Below are positions 9,801 through 22,313 of a DNA stretch of 22,342 bases, piece after piece; within the stretch, counting starts at the first letter, position 1; the number at the start of each line of letters is the position of its first letter. The DNA comes from Pelargonium nanum (lineage: Eukaryota; Streptophyta; Magnoliopsida; Geraniales; Geraniaceae). The notes under the pieces were generated by a model. The model ran no database searches. It saw nothing but the letters and a program-made list of their open reading frames with translations, and was not told the origin of the DNA. The DNA lies in NCBI GenBank assembly GCA_036897485.1, contig JAYMTF010001594.1, forward strand, positions 1 to 22,342, written 5' to 3'. The translations under genes were made by a program, and so were the position numbers.

Positions 9801-12800
9801 AAGTTTCATGGTGCTTGTTTTTCCAATTTAGCTCTATTTTTATTTTCAATATTTGGTGTCAGTTTTGAGATCAGTGATTCATGCTAGATACATATAATTG
9901 CCATACCTTTTCTCACATTGTTATGCATTCTAAAATTACTAAATGTGGCATTTTTTATTTATATATATATGTATGTAAATTCACCAAATTACAACAAAAT
10001 ACAATGCCCTGGTTGGGGTTTGAGGTGATAGGGCAATGGTTTTTGAGGGCTGAGTTATGGGTCAATTTGAAACATGTAGAAGATATCAAAATTTGGGGAT
10101 GTGTATACCTGAAGGAATTGACTTATATGTATGATCAATTGGGCTCATCTTACATGGGCTGATATGACTTTTCTTGGTATTACCTCCATTGGTGGATGCA
10201 CAGTGGCTACCTTATTTCAACCATCTGTGTATAGTACATAAGCCAAACGATTAGAACCTTCCTGAACTTGATATATTGTAATTTGATATTACTGATCAAG
10301 TAGCTGCATTACTTACAACTTGAAAATTATTCCTATAACAGGAAAAAAAGAGAGAAAGTATTCTGCATTAATTAAATAAGGTTAGTTTGGTCATTTAAGT
10401 TGATTTATTATTATATGTGAATAATCCTAGAACGACACATTTTGAAACGGAGGTAGTATAAGTTTCATGCCTGAATCATATTCCATTTCTCATTATCATG
10501 TATTCCGAACATCTTGCATGATTACTACAAATAATATGTTATTCAGGGAATTACCAACACGGCAACACGGTAACCTTCTCTCTTGACACACTAATACTGG
10601 GCTTACATTTCAGGGACATGGTTTATGATTCTTCCATTGGTGGTTGCCTAAATGCATTACACTCTAGTTGTCCTGAAGATATTGTTGAGTCAACGGCAGC
10701 AGGCCTGATCAATGTTTTTCCTCAGTCAATATTGCGAACCGAAAGCAAGGAACTTAAGGTTAATTTGGATACTTCTTATCTAGGCATAATTATGTATGAG
10801 ACTATGTGATGGACACTGATAGTATCCTGTGTTGTCTTACCTATCAGGTTGCATTGTGCAATGCTTATATAAGGATTGCTAATACTTGCCCCCCTCATGT
10901 CTGGAGGCCAGAATCTCTTATAGATGCACTTTGTTCCCCAAAACCTTGCTTTCCGTTGATAGAATGCTTTCGAGCCACTCTGTGTATTCTTGGTCCTGAT
11001 GGTGTTGGAAGGTTGACAGCAAATAATGATAGTGTGCGTTTATTAACCTCAAGTGATGAATCAATTGAAAACTTGTTGGTTCGAAAGAAAAGGCCATTCC
11101 AGCATGGTGAAACTTCCAAGATCAAACGCCAAAAGAAAGAGGAAGTTGTAGGCTCTGGTACTAATATTTGGGTGGACAACAAGCTTCATATTGTTACTTG
11201 TGAAAGTAAAAATGAATACGCAGATTATATGCATAAAACACTTTTTTCATATGTTGAACTTCTGAAATCTCCTGCGCTAATGCCTGAACCTTCAAGACCA
11301 GATGTTGCAATAACAGCTCTTAGCATGCTTTGCATTGCCTTTTGTAGATATCCTAATACTGATTTGTCATTTAGCATCTTTCAGCAGATGCATGAGTGGA
11401 TCCCGTGGATATGTGATCAGGTAGGAGTAGGACTACTTTTATAAATTTATCATTAAGTTCTTTATTGTCTGAATGACATAGAACATAAGTTGAATTTTTG
11501 ATTCTGCAGACAAAGCGAGGAAGTTTAAAAGGACTGGATATTTCCATCTTTCTGGAAGGGATTCACAGCATATTGTGTTTGCAAAGTAAGGCTGTTGAAC
11601 TACCTTTTGCATAGGATTTATGGATACTGGTCTAAATAGTTATTCTACAGTGCTTAATACTTTTTCTGAATTTCAATGTCTGTTATATGAAAGAAATTGG
11701 CTTCTTTTGGTTTTCACCGCTGCTGCAGTGAACTGGCTTATTTTTTGCAATCTCTATTCATCTCATTTCATGTACATATTAAAATTTGATATTTAAACAA
11801 ACATTAATGTGGTTCTAACGACTAAATTGCTTGATCAAGTGGTCTTTTGCAAAGATTGATTACACTTTTGAAACACTTTTTATCTTGTGTAGAAATAGGA
11901 AATGATAGGTAAAATTGATAGTAGAAGAGAAGCCCTTTATGATGTAGGGTATTACAATAGTTGATTAATACTAAAAAAAGAAATAGGCATATGTTTAATC
12001 TACGGAGAGAATTAAGCTATTTTAATTTAGACACCATCAACAAATCACATAAATTACGGGATTTTAAATATCTCATCATATGATAAAAGGATAAATGGGG
12101 ATAGAATGATCCACCCATCCCCCAAGGTTTCATTCATCCAGAAACTGGTTTTCACTCTATTTCTTTGACATTTAGAGAAAACCAGAGATAATAATAACGT
12201 TTATATTTCTAATACATGAAGTGTAATATTCTGCCTTCTTTTGTCTACTTTACTTGAAAAGAAATTAGAGAATAACAAATACAATTTTAAGTTGATTGGA
12301 AATTGGAACAAAAATTTGATGAATTGTTGTCATTGGTGTTTTGAGTCTCTTAATTAATTTATGTGTCTTTCTCTTGGAGCACATCAGTTTAATATGTTGC
12401 GCATGACTTGATTGAACTGTCACTTCTTGTTTAGGCTCCATTTTGATGGAGAACAAGCTTTCCAGAGATGAAGATGATTATGCAGAATCAATGAATGTAA
12501 TGATAAAGCTTCCATGGACCCATTCTCAAGTAGTTACTGAATTTAACCCTCTCTGGAAAGCAAAATGTATCTCTATTCAGGTTATGTCCAAGCTTGGCCC
12601 TAGCTTAAAACCTGAAACTCATCTTGATGTCTTGGATTGGAGCCTCAATGATGATGCTGAAGAAGTTAGAATTGAAGCTGTCATTGCTATGCCAGTAATA
12701 GTCTTGTGGTCTGGTCGTAGTGTACTGATGCACGTATTCGAAAGGCTGGAGTAAGTGATCAATGGAATTTGTTTAGTCTCTTTGGTTCTGTATTCTTGTA

Positions 12801-15800
12801 CTCTTTCTTTGTTTCTTTCATTTATCTATATGTTTTTGGGGGTCTTTCTCATATAATTTTGTAATATATATGTATAATATATATTCCCCCAAATTCATGT
12901 TCATAATCGAAGAGCAGATATATTAACTCTTGTTTTCGCCCTAACCCTCAGCGAGTCAGCGGCTAGTTAAACGAAATGAACAAGGGAATAAGAGACAAGT
13001 TTTGTAAGAACATCTTAGAAGGGAGAGATGCCATTGTAATTGACTTTATTAGACACTTAACTGTTCAACTAGGTAACTCATTTTTGTTCTTGGTATACAA
13101 TTGCTCTATGTTTTGTTGTATGTTTCATGTTGTGACTGTAATTGTTTAGTTCTTGGACCACATGGTTTGAAATTCTAAATTCACTTTAATAAATTACAAC
13201 TTGCTCTTAGAAGAAATCTTTTACTTCTTATAATGAAGTGGCATTTGATGTTATAATTTTAAACAAGTGTCGATTGATGTGATGGAAAAGGCTAAAATCA
13301 AGAGGGTATTCTTAAATAGTAATAATGATGGGTACGATTAAGTATTAATTTGTCAAACTAAGAGAGTTTGTGGTATGTTATGTAAGAATTAACTATAACT
13401 TATCTATCCGTTCAAAAAAAAAAACTATAACTTATCTATTAGGTATATTCTCTTTGACTCTGTAGTATGCATTTGCAAGAGAAAATTGGACTTACAGTGG
13501 TTTGTCTATTAGGTTTGCATTAGGGATAAATTAAACTACAGAAGTTTTACCGGGATTAAATTTCATGGTATATCATATTGCTTACTAACACACACCGGAT
13601 AATTTATGTAGGTGTTTGGGGAAAGAAAAGCATGAAAAGGTGAAGAGGATTATTCCTTATTTTCTTGGCTTCTTGTCATGCCTTTATGGATCTTGCAATG
13701 CTTTAGGAACAAGTGCATGCAAATTACTTTTGAATGGTGAAAATGATCAGCACGGTCGTTGGGTGGATTATTTACTGCAAGGATTCTGGTGCTCAAAGTG
13801 TGATAGAAGTGTTGTACACAATAATGAGATATATTCGAAGACCGTACATCCACCTGATATGGATAGCATTGGGATTGATCTGGAATTTGATTTTATTCAC
13901 CTACAGTCCTTATTCTTTAAGCTTCTTTATGATGAATCATCAGAAGATGTTCAAATTGCTTGTGTTAGAACCATTAGAAGGATCCTTCTACATGCGACGA
14001 CAGATATTCTGCTTAATACAAGATCGGAATGGGTCAACTGTGTTGAGTTTTTACTCCTTAACAGAAAGAAGGCTGTGAGAGAGTCATTCTGCTCTCAAAT
14101 TAGTTTATTTCTTCTGGGGCCTACTTTGAATTGTCTATTTCTGGATGATGACACATCAAACAGAGGTAAAGAACAGAAGTTCTTAGATATTATTAAACAT
14201 GCTCTGGCCGCAGCTGAAGATCCACAGATCTTTGAGACTCTTTTGGAATCTACCGCAGAAATTATGATTGCGGTTGATATCCACAGCCAGCTTTTCTTGT
14301 TTTCACTAATCTTGTTGGTTGATCAACTTGATAATCCACATGTCTCAGTGAGAATGAATGCATCACGGTTAATACATAAATCATGTTGCTATCATCTCAA
14401 AGGAGGATTTGAACTGTTACTTTCAAAACTTGTGCATCTTCGCAATGAGTTATTTGATTTTCTATCTTTACGTCTTGCAAGCCGACCAAAAATGATCAGA
14501 GAGTTTGCAGAGGCTGTTTTAGGTGTTGAAACTGAAGAACTTGTGAGGAAAATGGTTCCTGTTGTTCTTCCAAAGCTCATTGTGTCTCAGCAGGATAATG
14601 ATCAAGCACTTGATACTTTATATGAGTTGGCAAAGTGTTTGAACACTGATATGGTGCCGCTTATCGTTAATTGGCTTCCAAAAGTGCTTGCCTTTGCTCT
14701 TCATAGAGCAGATGGGCGAGAATTGGTCTCTGCTTTGCAATTTTACCATGCGCAGACTGGTTCTGACAACCGTGAAATCTTTGCAGCTGCATTGCCTGCA
14801 CTTTTAGAGGAACTTGTATGCTTTCTGGATGGTGTTGATTCAGATGAAATTAGCAAAAGGTAAACCTTACAGAATGCGATGAGTAAATATGGAACTCTGT
14901 TTTGATTATTCCAGTTCTTTCTTCCCTCCAAAATGTTTTGCCTCTTCAGCAGAACTTTGTTTGTGCGGTATCTTCTATGGATATGCTCTTTCTCTCTCTT
15001 TCTCTCTCTCTCTCTTCATTTTTCTTCATAATTACTTCTACTTTTATTGCCAGTTCGTCGCATTTTTAATGGTGTCATTTCTTAGGTTGACGTGTTCCAC
15101 TTGTTTCATATTTTTTGCTTGTCTTTGTTTCATACATCTATTCTTTTTTGTGTTGTATTGTCACTGGCCTGATGACTGAGTTCTGAATACTTGTAGTTGA
15201 AATTTAAATACTTATAATTTTACCATGCTGCAAAGTTCATCTATATTGTTATGCTTGTGCAATAATTGGTTTCTTGCCTCCATTTGCAGGTTAGCACGGG
15301 TTCCTGATATGGTGAAAGAAGTTGCTAGGATTCTTACAGGTGCTGAAGATCTTCCAGGGTTTTTAAGGAATCATTTTGTTGGCCTACTTAACAGTGTTGA
15401 TAGGAAATTGCTCCATGCAGAAGACTTATTGCTACAGAGACAAGCCTTGAAATGTATTGAGATGCTAATTACTCTGATGGGTTCTCATCTTGGTACCTAT
15501 GTGCCAAAACTAATGGTTCTTCTGATGCATGCTATTAACAAAGAATCACTCCAGGGTGAGGGTCTCTCTGTCTTGCATTTTTTCATTGAGCAGTTGGCAA
15601 GAGTATCACCATTGAGCACTGAACATATAATTTCTCAAGTTTTTGCTGCACTTATTCCCTTCTTTCAGAGGGATAAAGAAAATCCATCTGCACATTTGAA
15701 TAAAGTGGTGAAGATCTTGAAAGAACTTGTGTTAAAGAACAAGGTAATATTAAAGCAGCACATTCGTGAGTTTCCCCCATTGCCTGGTATTCCTGCTCTA

Positions 15801-18800
15801 GCAGATGTCAATGCAGCTATACAAGAAGCCCGTGGGTCAATGACTTTGAAGGATCAACTGCGAGATGTTGTTGATGGTTTGAACCATGAGAACTTGAATG
15901 TGAGGTATATGGTAGCATGTGAGTTAAGCAAGTTGCTCAACCTAAAAAGGGAGGACATTACAGCTTTGATCAATGGCGAAGCTGGTTCGGACATGGATTT
16001 GTTGAGCTCTTTGATTAGATCTTTACTAAGAGGATGTGCAGAAGAATCAAGGACTACTGTAGGACAGCGGCTGAAGTTGGTCTGTGCAGATTGCCTTGGC
16101 GCATTAGGAGCCGTTGATCCTGCTAAAGTGAAAGTTTTTTCATGCCAACGGTTCAAAATTGAATGTTCAGATGATGATCTTATCTTTGAATTGATCCACA
16201 AACATCTTGCTAGGGCTTTCCGAGCTGCGCCTGATACCATCATTCAAGACTCAGCCGCATTGGCTATACAAGAACTGCTAAAAATTGCAGGTTGTGAGGC
16301 ATCCCTGGACCAGAATGTAACAGCTTGTAAGTCTCACATTCGGAAGGATAAAGAACTTTCAAAGGTAACCACATCTGGAAATAAGGGCGCTGCTAATAAC
16401 AATGAGATTAATAGGAGGGGTCAAATATTGTGGGATCGTTTCTCTAATTATGTTAAAGAGATTATAGCCCCTTGTCTAACTTCTAGATTTCAGCTTCCTA
16501 ATGTGGCTGATTCAGCTTCTGCTGGCCCAATTTACCGGCCTTCTATGTCATTCAGAAGATGGATATTCTTTTGGATAAGAAAGTTGACTGTGCACGCGAC
16601 AGGATCTCGTGCAAACATTTTTAATGCTTGTCGGGGTATAGTACGCCATGATATGCAAACAGCTACATATCTGCTGCCATATTTAGTCCTAAGTGCTGTA
16701 TGTCATGGTACCGAGGATGCACGGTGTGGCATAACTGAGGAAATCCTATGTGTCCTGGAGGCTGCTGCATCAGAGAGCAGTGGGGCTGCTGTTAGTGGTA
16801 GGCAAAGTGAGGTTTGCATCCAAGCTGTGTTTACCCTGCTTGATAATCTTGGGCAATGGGTGGATGATGTTGCTCAAGAACTTGCTCTTTCCCAGTCTCT
16901 TTTGTCTTCAAAGCAACAATCATCCAAACTGAGGGATCAAAACTCAAATTCTTCAATGGCACAGGACCAACTTCTTATACAGTGCAAATATGTTTCAGAG
17001 CTTTTAGGTGCAATTCCAAAGGTCACTCTTGCCAGAGCTTCTTTCAGATGTCAGGCCTATGCTAGATCTTTGATGTATTTTGAGTCTCATGTGCAGCTGA
17101 AGTCAGGTTCCTTTAACCCTGCTGCTGAGAGGAGTGGCATCTTTGAGGATGAAGATGTTTCATATCTAATGGAAATATACAGCTGTATGGATGAGCCTGA
17201 TGGTCTATCTGGCTTGGCGTGTTTACGTAAATCATTAAGTTTACAAGACCAGCTCTTAATAAATAAAAAAGCTGGAAACTGGGCAGAAGTTTTAACTTCT
17301 TGTGAACAGGCTTTGCAGATGGAACCAACATCAGTTCAGAGGCATTCAGATGCCTTGAACTGTTTGCTAAACATGTGCCACCTTCAGGCTATGGTTACTC
17401 ATGTGGATGGTTTAATATCCAGGATTCCTGAATACAAGAAAACGTGGTGCATGCAAGGTGTGCAAGCAGCATGGAGGCTTGGCCGGTGGGATTTGATGGA
17501 TGAATACCTTTGCAGTGCTGATGAAGAAGGTTTGCTTTGTAGCAGTTCTGAGAGTAATGCTTCTTTTGACATGGATGTTGCTAAAATTCTCCAGACAATG
17601 ATGACGAAGGATCAGTTTTCAGTTGCTGAGAAAGTTGCACTATCCAAACAAGCTCTGATTGCTCCCCTGGCTGCTGCAGGTATGGATTCATACATGCGGG
17701 CTTACCCATTTGTCGTAAAACTTCATTTGCTCCGGGAGCTGGAGGACTTCCATGCTCTTCTTGTTGATGACTCTTTCTTGGGGAAATCATTTAATTTGAG
17801 CGACCATGAATTTTCAAAAATGATGGAAAATTGGGAGAATCGCCTGAGGTTCACGCAACCATCACTTTGGGCAAGAGAGCCTCTTCTGGCTTTCCGGAGA
17901 CTGGTCTATGGTGCCAGTGGTCTGGGTGCTCAGGTTGGTAACTGCTGGCTTCAATATGCAAAGCTGTGTCGTTTGGCTGGTCATTATGAGACAGCAAACC
18001 GAGCAATTCTAGAAGCCCAGGCTTCAGGTGCACAAAATGTCCACATGGAGAAGGCTAAGCTTCTATGGAGCACTAGGAGATCCGATGGTGCCATTGCAGT
18101 GCTGCAACAGTCTCTCTTGAACATGCCTGTGGAGGTTGTAGGCTCCGCTGCAATATCCTCAATTACTAGCCTGTCGCTGGTTCCGCTTAATCCACCACCT
18201 TTGCTTTCTGGTACTCAAGCCTTGAATGAGAATCAAGATATTGCAAAGACCCTCCTGCTATATACAAGGTGGACCCATTACACTGGTCAGAAACAGAAGG
18301 AAGAAGTGATAACACTATTTTGCAGGGTTAAAGAACTGCAGCCGAGGTGGGAAAAATGCTATTTCTACATGGCTAAGTATTGCGATGAAGTGCTTGCTGA
18401 TGCCAGGAAACGCCAAGAAGAAAATGTGGAACTAGGTGCCAAGAGTGTGTCCTCGAGTTCATCTGTTGCATCTGCAAGCACAAATTCTGAGAAGCATTGG
18501 TGGTGTTCCCTTCCTGATGTACTGTTATACTATGCAAAGGGGCTTCATAGAGGCCATAGAAATCTCTATCGAGCTCTTCCAAGGTTGTTAACCCTATGGT
18601 TTGACTTCGGGAGTTTCTGTCATAGAAGTTGCACATCAGCCAATAAAGACTTGAAAACTGTCATGACGAAGGTAGTAAAATATTTATTTGCAACTGTTTA
18701 TCAGTTTGACTCTGTCTTCCACATCCTTATACATTTATGATGCTATCTTCTTTTGGCAGGTAATGAGTATCATACGAGGGTGTTTGAAAGATTTACCAAT

Positions 18801-21800
18801 ATATCACTGGTTAACAGTACTGCCACAGCTAGTCTCTAGAATTTGCCACCAAAATGAAGAAACTGTTAAATTGGTAAAACACATCATCACTTCTGTTGTC
18901 CGTAAATACCCACAGCAATCTCTATGGATTATGGCCGCAGTTTCCAAGTCCACTGTTCCTTCGAGACGGGACGCTGCTGCAGAAATTATACAGGCTGCAC
19001 GAAAAGGTTTCAGCCAGGGAAACAATGGCAACAATTTGTTTGTTCAGTTTGCTAGCCTCATCGATCATTTCATCAAGTTGTGCTTTCATCCAGGCCAACC
19101 AAAAGCAAAAACAATAAACATCTCAACTGAATTCAGTGCCTTGAAGAGGATGATGCCATTGGGAATCATCATGCCAATCCAACAATCTCTTAGTGTTAGT
19201 CTACCAACATATGATATGGATCTCACTGACAATCTTACCTCTAATATCTTTTCTGGCACAGATCTTCCAACAATTTCAGGTATAGCTGATGAGGCAGAGA
19301 TTCTTTCATCTCTCCAGCGACCTAAGAAAGTAAGTTCTTAAATCAGTTTTACAAGAGATTTCTTGAACTGCTTTTCCTTGTTTGGTTTATGGTTTAGTGG
19401 GAGCCACATACTAATGCAAATAAAAATTTGTCTTTCACTAAAAGATTGTATCTTGCCTTTTCCTTTGCCCTTTTTTTTCAATAAAATAAGAATTCTTTGA
19501 TTATTATCCTTGTTTGTTTCCTAAATGGTCTTTTCACAAAAATGGTGCACTTGTGTTCATACATCATAGCCATTACTTGTTCTTCTATTTTCAGGTTATC
19601 CTATTGGGCAGTGATGGAATAGAGCGTCCGTTCCTATGCAAACCCAAAGATGACCTTAGGAAAGATGCCCGCATGATGGAATTCACTGCCATGATAAATC
19701 ATTTATTATCAAAATACCCTGAAAGTCGTCGCCGAAAGCTCTACATTAGGACTTTTGCTGTGGTTCCTCTGACAGAAGATTGTGGTATGGTAGAATGGGT
19801 GCCTCATACTCGTGGACTACGGCATATTCTTCAAGACATATATGTAACGTGTGGAAAATTTGATAGGCAGAAAACAAATCCTCAAATTAAACGTATTTAT
19901 GATCAATGCCAAGGCAAATTGCCAGAAGATGAGATGTTGAAGAGCAAAATCCTTCCAATGTTCCCGCCAGTATTCCACAAATGGTTCTTGACCACTTTCT
20001 CAGAGCCAGCTGCTTGGTTTAGGGCTCGGGTTGCTTATGCACACACTGTGGCAGTGTGGTCCATGGTTGGGCATATTGTGGGGCTGGGAGACCGGCATGG
20101 TGAAAACATTCTCTTTGATTCAACTACGGGGGATTGTGTTCATGTTGATTTCAGTTGCTTATTTGATAAAGGCTTGCAGTTGGAGAAGCCTGAGCTGGTT
20201 CCTTTTAGGCTAACTCAGGTCAGAACAACCTTAAATGTATTTTATATCTTTTAAAAATCTACCTGAACTATTAAAATATTCACAAGCCAGACCCAACTCA
20301 TGCATGATAATGATTCATGCATTATAAACATGTTGCCAAGTTATATGTTTTCACTTGGGTGACCTGTGTTTTTATTTTCTTCAACACTTTTCTTCTGGAA
20401 CCTGCAGAACATGATTGATGGCTTGGGCATCACTGGATATGAGGGCATTTTCTTGAGGGTGTGTGAAATCACACTTTCAGTACTGCGGGCACACAGGGAG
20501 ACTTTAATGAGCGTGCTTGAAACTTTCATTCATGACCCTCTAGTGGAATGGACAAAATCTCACAAGTCCAGTGTTGCAGAAGTTCAGAACCCACATGCTC
20601 AGGTTTGAGTCTTCAACATCCTCCCTTGTTATTGTAGGTTTGACTATTTATTATTTCGCCTTATCACTGGTAGTTTCTATGAGCTAAGCATTGCAATTGA
20701 AGCTCAGCCCATCGTTTCATTGTTCATGTTGTATGTCCCCACAGGAGAGCTGGCAATTCGTGTGTGTGCCGTGTTGAAGATTGACCATGTTATATGGGCC
20801 AACACGAGCACAACACATTTATGGACACATAACACAAACGCGACACGTTTAGCTAAATGGACTGGGTTGACTCAACATGACACAATTAGCATGACACTGA
20901 CTAACATGCCATAACGTGTGTTTGACAAGATTAACATGTTTTCAACAGGATTAAATATCTCAAATTTAACTCATTTATCATAATTATATTAACTAGCAAG
21001 CATTTCTGGGTTAATTTACAATTATAACCACTAAGTGGGCATTTTTTGGGGCTCAACACGAACACAACACGAGTAATAAACATGTTGGGTACTCCAACAC
21101 AAACATGGCAAGATTATAAAATGTGTGAGCCCAAATACGCTTATTTCGAGTCATGTTCGTGTCGTGTCAATTGTTGAGACCCAAACTGCCAGCTCTACCT
21201 AAAGCACTATGTGTGGAGTTTGAGACCCCCACACACCCCACTAGAGCATTGTTTTATCCAAATGCTGAAGCTGTTTGGTGGATGGGGGCAATTCACAATT
21301 GCTATATGAAGCGGTCCTAACTCCACACGATATTCGAGTGGGACACGAAATTGGGCAAGGTCAAGTTTCGTCAAGGCCTGCCAGATCAAATTGAGCTTTG
21401 ATCAAAGCAAGAAAATTATGAACAACTCTATGTAAGCTTCCTCATATGATCGTTCTGTAAGCATTGTCACCTCTGATGCCCTGGGGTTGGTGAGGATGTT
21501 AATAGTATATATTGTCTTCTATATGTCTTGTCAGTAGTCCATTCAGCAAATAGATTTGTCTCTGGTATAGTTCAATACCTTCACTTCCCATAAATAAATA
21601 AAAATCTGACTTTATAGCTATAATTTCCTCAGACAGCTGTTTGTCAAATTTTTATTTATTTATAAACATTATGAAGTATTTATTAAAGCATGTTTTGTTT
21701 CAATATTGCAGCGAGCCATCAGTAACATTGAGGCAAGGTTACGAGGAGTTGTTGTTGGTGTTGGAGCAGCTCCTTCTTTGCCTCTAGCTGTGGAAGGTCA

Positions 21801-21879
21801 GGCTCGTCGCTTAATTGCTGAAGCCGTCTCTCACAAAAATCTGGGGAAGATGTATATATGGTGGATGCCTTGGTTTTAA
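6812..21879 (+). CDS. ATR: serine/threonine-protein kinase ATR (replication-stress checkpoint kinase)
   Basis: Nuclear PI3K-like protein kinase that, with ATRIP, senses RPA-coated single-stranded DNA and signals replication stress (plant target SOG1). Exons: 6812-6983, 7520-7664, 8400-8512, 8884-9218, 9335-9459, 10614-10758, 10848-11420, 11510-11585, 12435-12750, 13612-14859, 15290-18671, 18760-19329, 19595-20218, 20408-20602 and 21712-21879. All introns are GT-AG. The exons join in frame to 2728 residues; Arabidopsis ATR is about 2702. The start fits MASNLSSLVHELRERIAA. Residues 1 to about 1080 are HEAT-type helical repeats, followed by a UME region (about 1080-1190), a FAT domain from about 1665 (SFRCQAYARSLMYFESHV), and a kinase domain with CKPKDDLRKD (ATP lysine near 2416), GLGDRHGEN (2563-2571, catalytic D2566 and N2571) and HVDFSCLFDKG (D2585). 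The FATC ends in MYIWWMPWF. All domains and catalytic residues are present, so the gene looks functional. Exon 11 alone is 3382 bases. Confidence 0.97.
10180..10456. mobile_element. Stowaway-like MITE in ATR intron 5
   Basis: The left end reads TTACCTCCATT after a TA, and the right end reads AACGGAGGTAG before a TA. The ends are inverted copies with two mismatches and are flanked by a TA duplication (10178-10179 and 10457-10458), as for Tc1/mariner-type Stowaway elements. The right end further matches the known Stowaway pattern (inner part resembling cattttgaaacggag). At 277 bases it is within family size. No coding capacity is seen. The left end has decayed beyond about 11 bases. Confidence 0.5.
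13391..13439. repeat. perfect 17-bp direct repeats around a 15-base A-tailed insert, ATR intron 9
   Basis: AACTATAACTTATCTAT occurs at 13391-13407 and again, perfectly, at 13423-13439. Between them is ccgttc followed by nine A. Direct repeats of this length flanking a 3' poly(A) are the signature of target-primed (LINE-type) insertion, so this may be an almost wholly 5'-truncated LINE or SINE. A simple local duplication is the alternative. Confidence 0.5.
14986..15016. repeat. CT microsatellite in ATR intron 10
   Basis: An imperfect run of CT units, interrupted by extra T, covers about 31 bases in the intron between exons 10 and 11. It is well away from the 3' splice site at 15289, so it is probably not the polypyrimidine tract. 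It is likely length-variable between individuals. Confidence 0.85.
20745..21197. mobile_element. inverted-repeat-bounded MITE-like element in ATR intron 14
   Basis: The left end carries AGAGCTGGCA (20746-20755), and the right end carries its exact inverted copy TGCCAGCTCT (21187-21196). The interior is rich in repeated ACACGA / CGTGT units; for example caacacgagcacaacac at 20800-20816 recurs with one change at 21054-21070. Size (about 450 bases), short terminal inverted repeats and lack of coding capacity fit a non-autonomous DNA element, perhaps hAT-like. I could not find a clean target-site duplication, so family and exact ends are unsettled. It fills much of the 1109-base intron 14. Confidence 0.5.
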
Positions 21880-22306
21880 GAGTTTTGCGAAACCATCAAC
21901 TGTTAAATGGAGAGCTTGTGATTTTTGGCTCTGCTATGGAGGAGACCATCGTAGCAATGGTCACAAGGAGGCCGACACTATCCCATACATAACGGTTCAG
22001 GACTGTAAACTGGGTACATTGATTCAGCAGAAATGCAGAAGCTGGATCTGATGGCTCGTGAAATTATAGGATATGTAACGTCCCTAGTGGTCTGGGATCA
22101 AAGAGATGTGCCCAAACTTACATGTTCATTACATGTATTTCCTCGTGTGTATATATCATCAGAATTAAGGTTTACTAGTTACTGAGAAAATGCCAACCGT
22201 TCCAACAATAGTGCATGTAGACTTGTTTGGTTACTGAGAAAATAGTATTAGCCTTGCTAGTGAGAAAATGCCAAAGGGAAAAACAAAATGCCAGAAAATA
22301 GGATAT
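21880..22306. other. ATR 3' untranslated region and spacer
   Basis: No open frame of note follows the ATR stop at 21877-21879. The first 200 or so bases are presumably 3' untranslated region. I see no perfect AATAAA that would fix the poly(A) site. Further on, the motif tactgagaaaatgcca recurs in three partial copies (about 22179-22196, 22231-22243 and 22261-22274), a small dispersed direct repeat of unknown origin. Confidence 0.5.
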
Positions 22307-22311
22307 AAAAA
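22307..22311 (-). terminator. RNA polymerase III T-run terminator
   Basis: Five consecutive T on the minus strand begin three bases after the tRNA discriminator base. This is the usual pol III stop signal and supports a working tRNA gene. Confidence 0.7.
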
Positions 22312-22313
22312 TG

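Noticed and set aside
9881-10162. 93-codon plus-strand frame in ATR intron 5
   Set aside because: No domain, no splice signals that would add it in frame to ATR, and composition like the rest of the intron.
15225-15289. Open frame continuing upstream of ATR exon 11
   Set aside because: It is intron read-through. The tttgcag acceptor at 15289 and the match to the ATR family start at 15290, in phase with exon 10.
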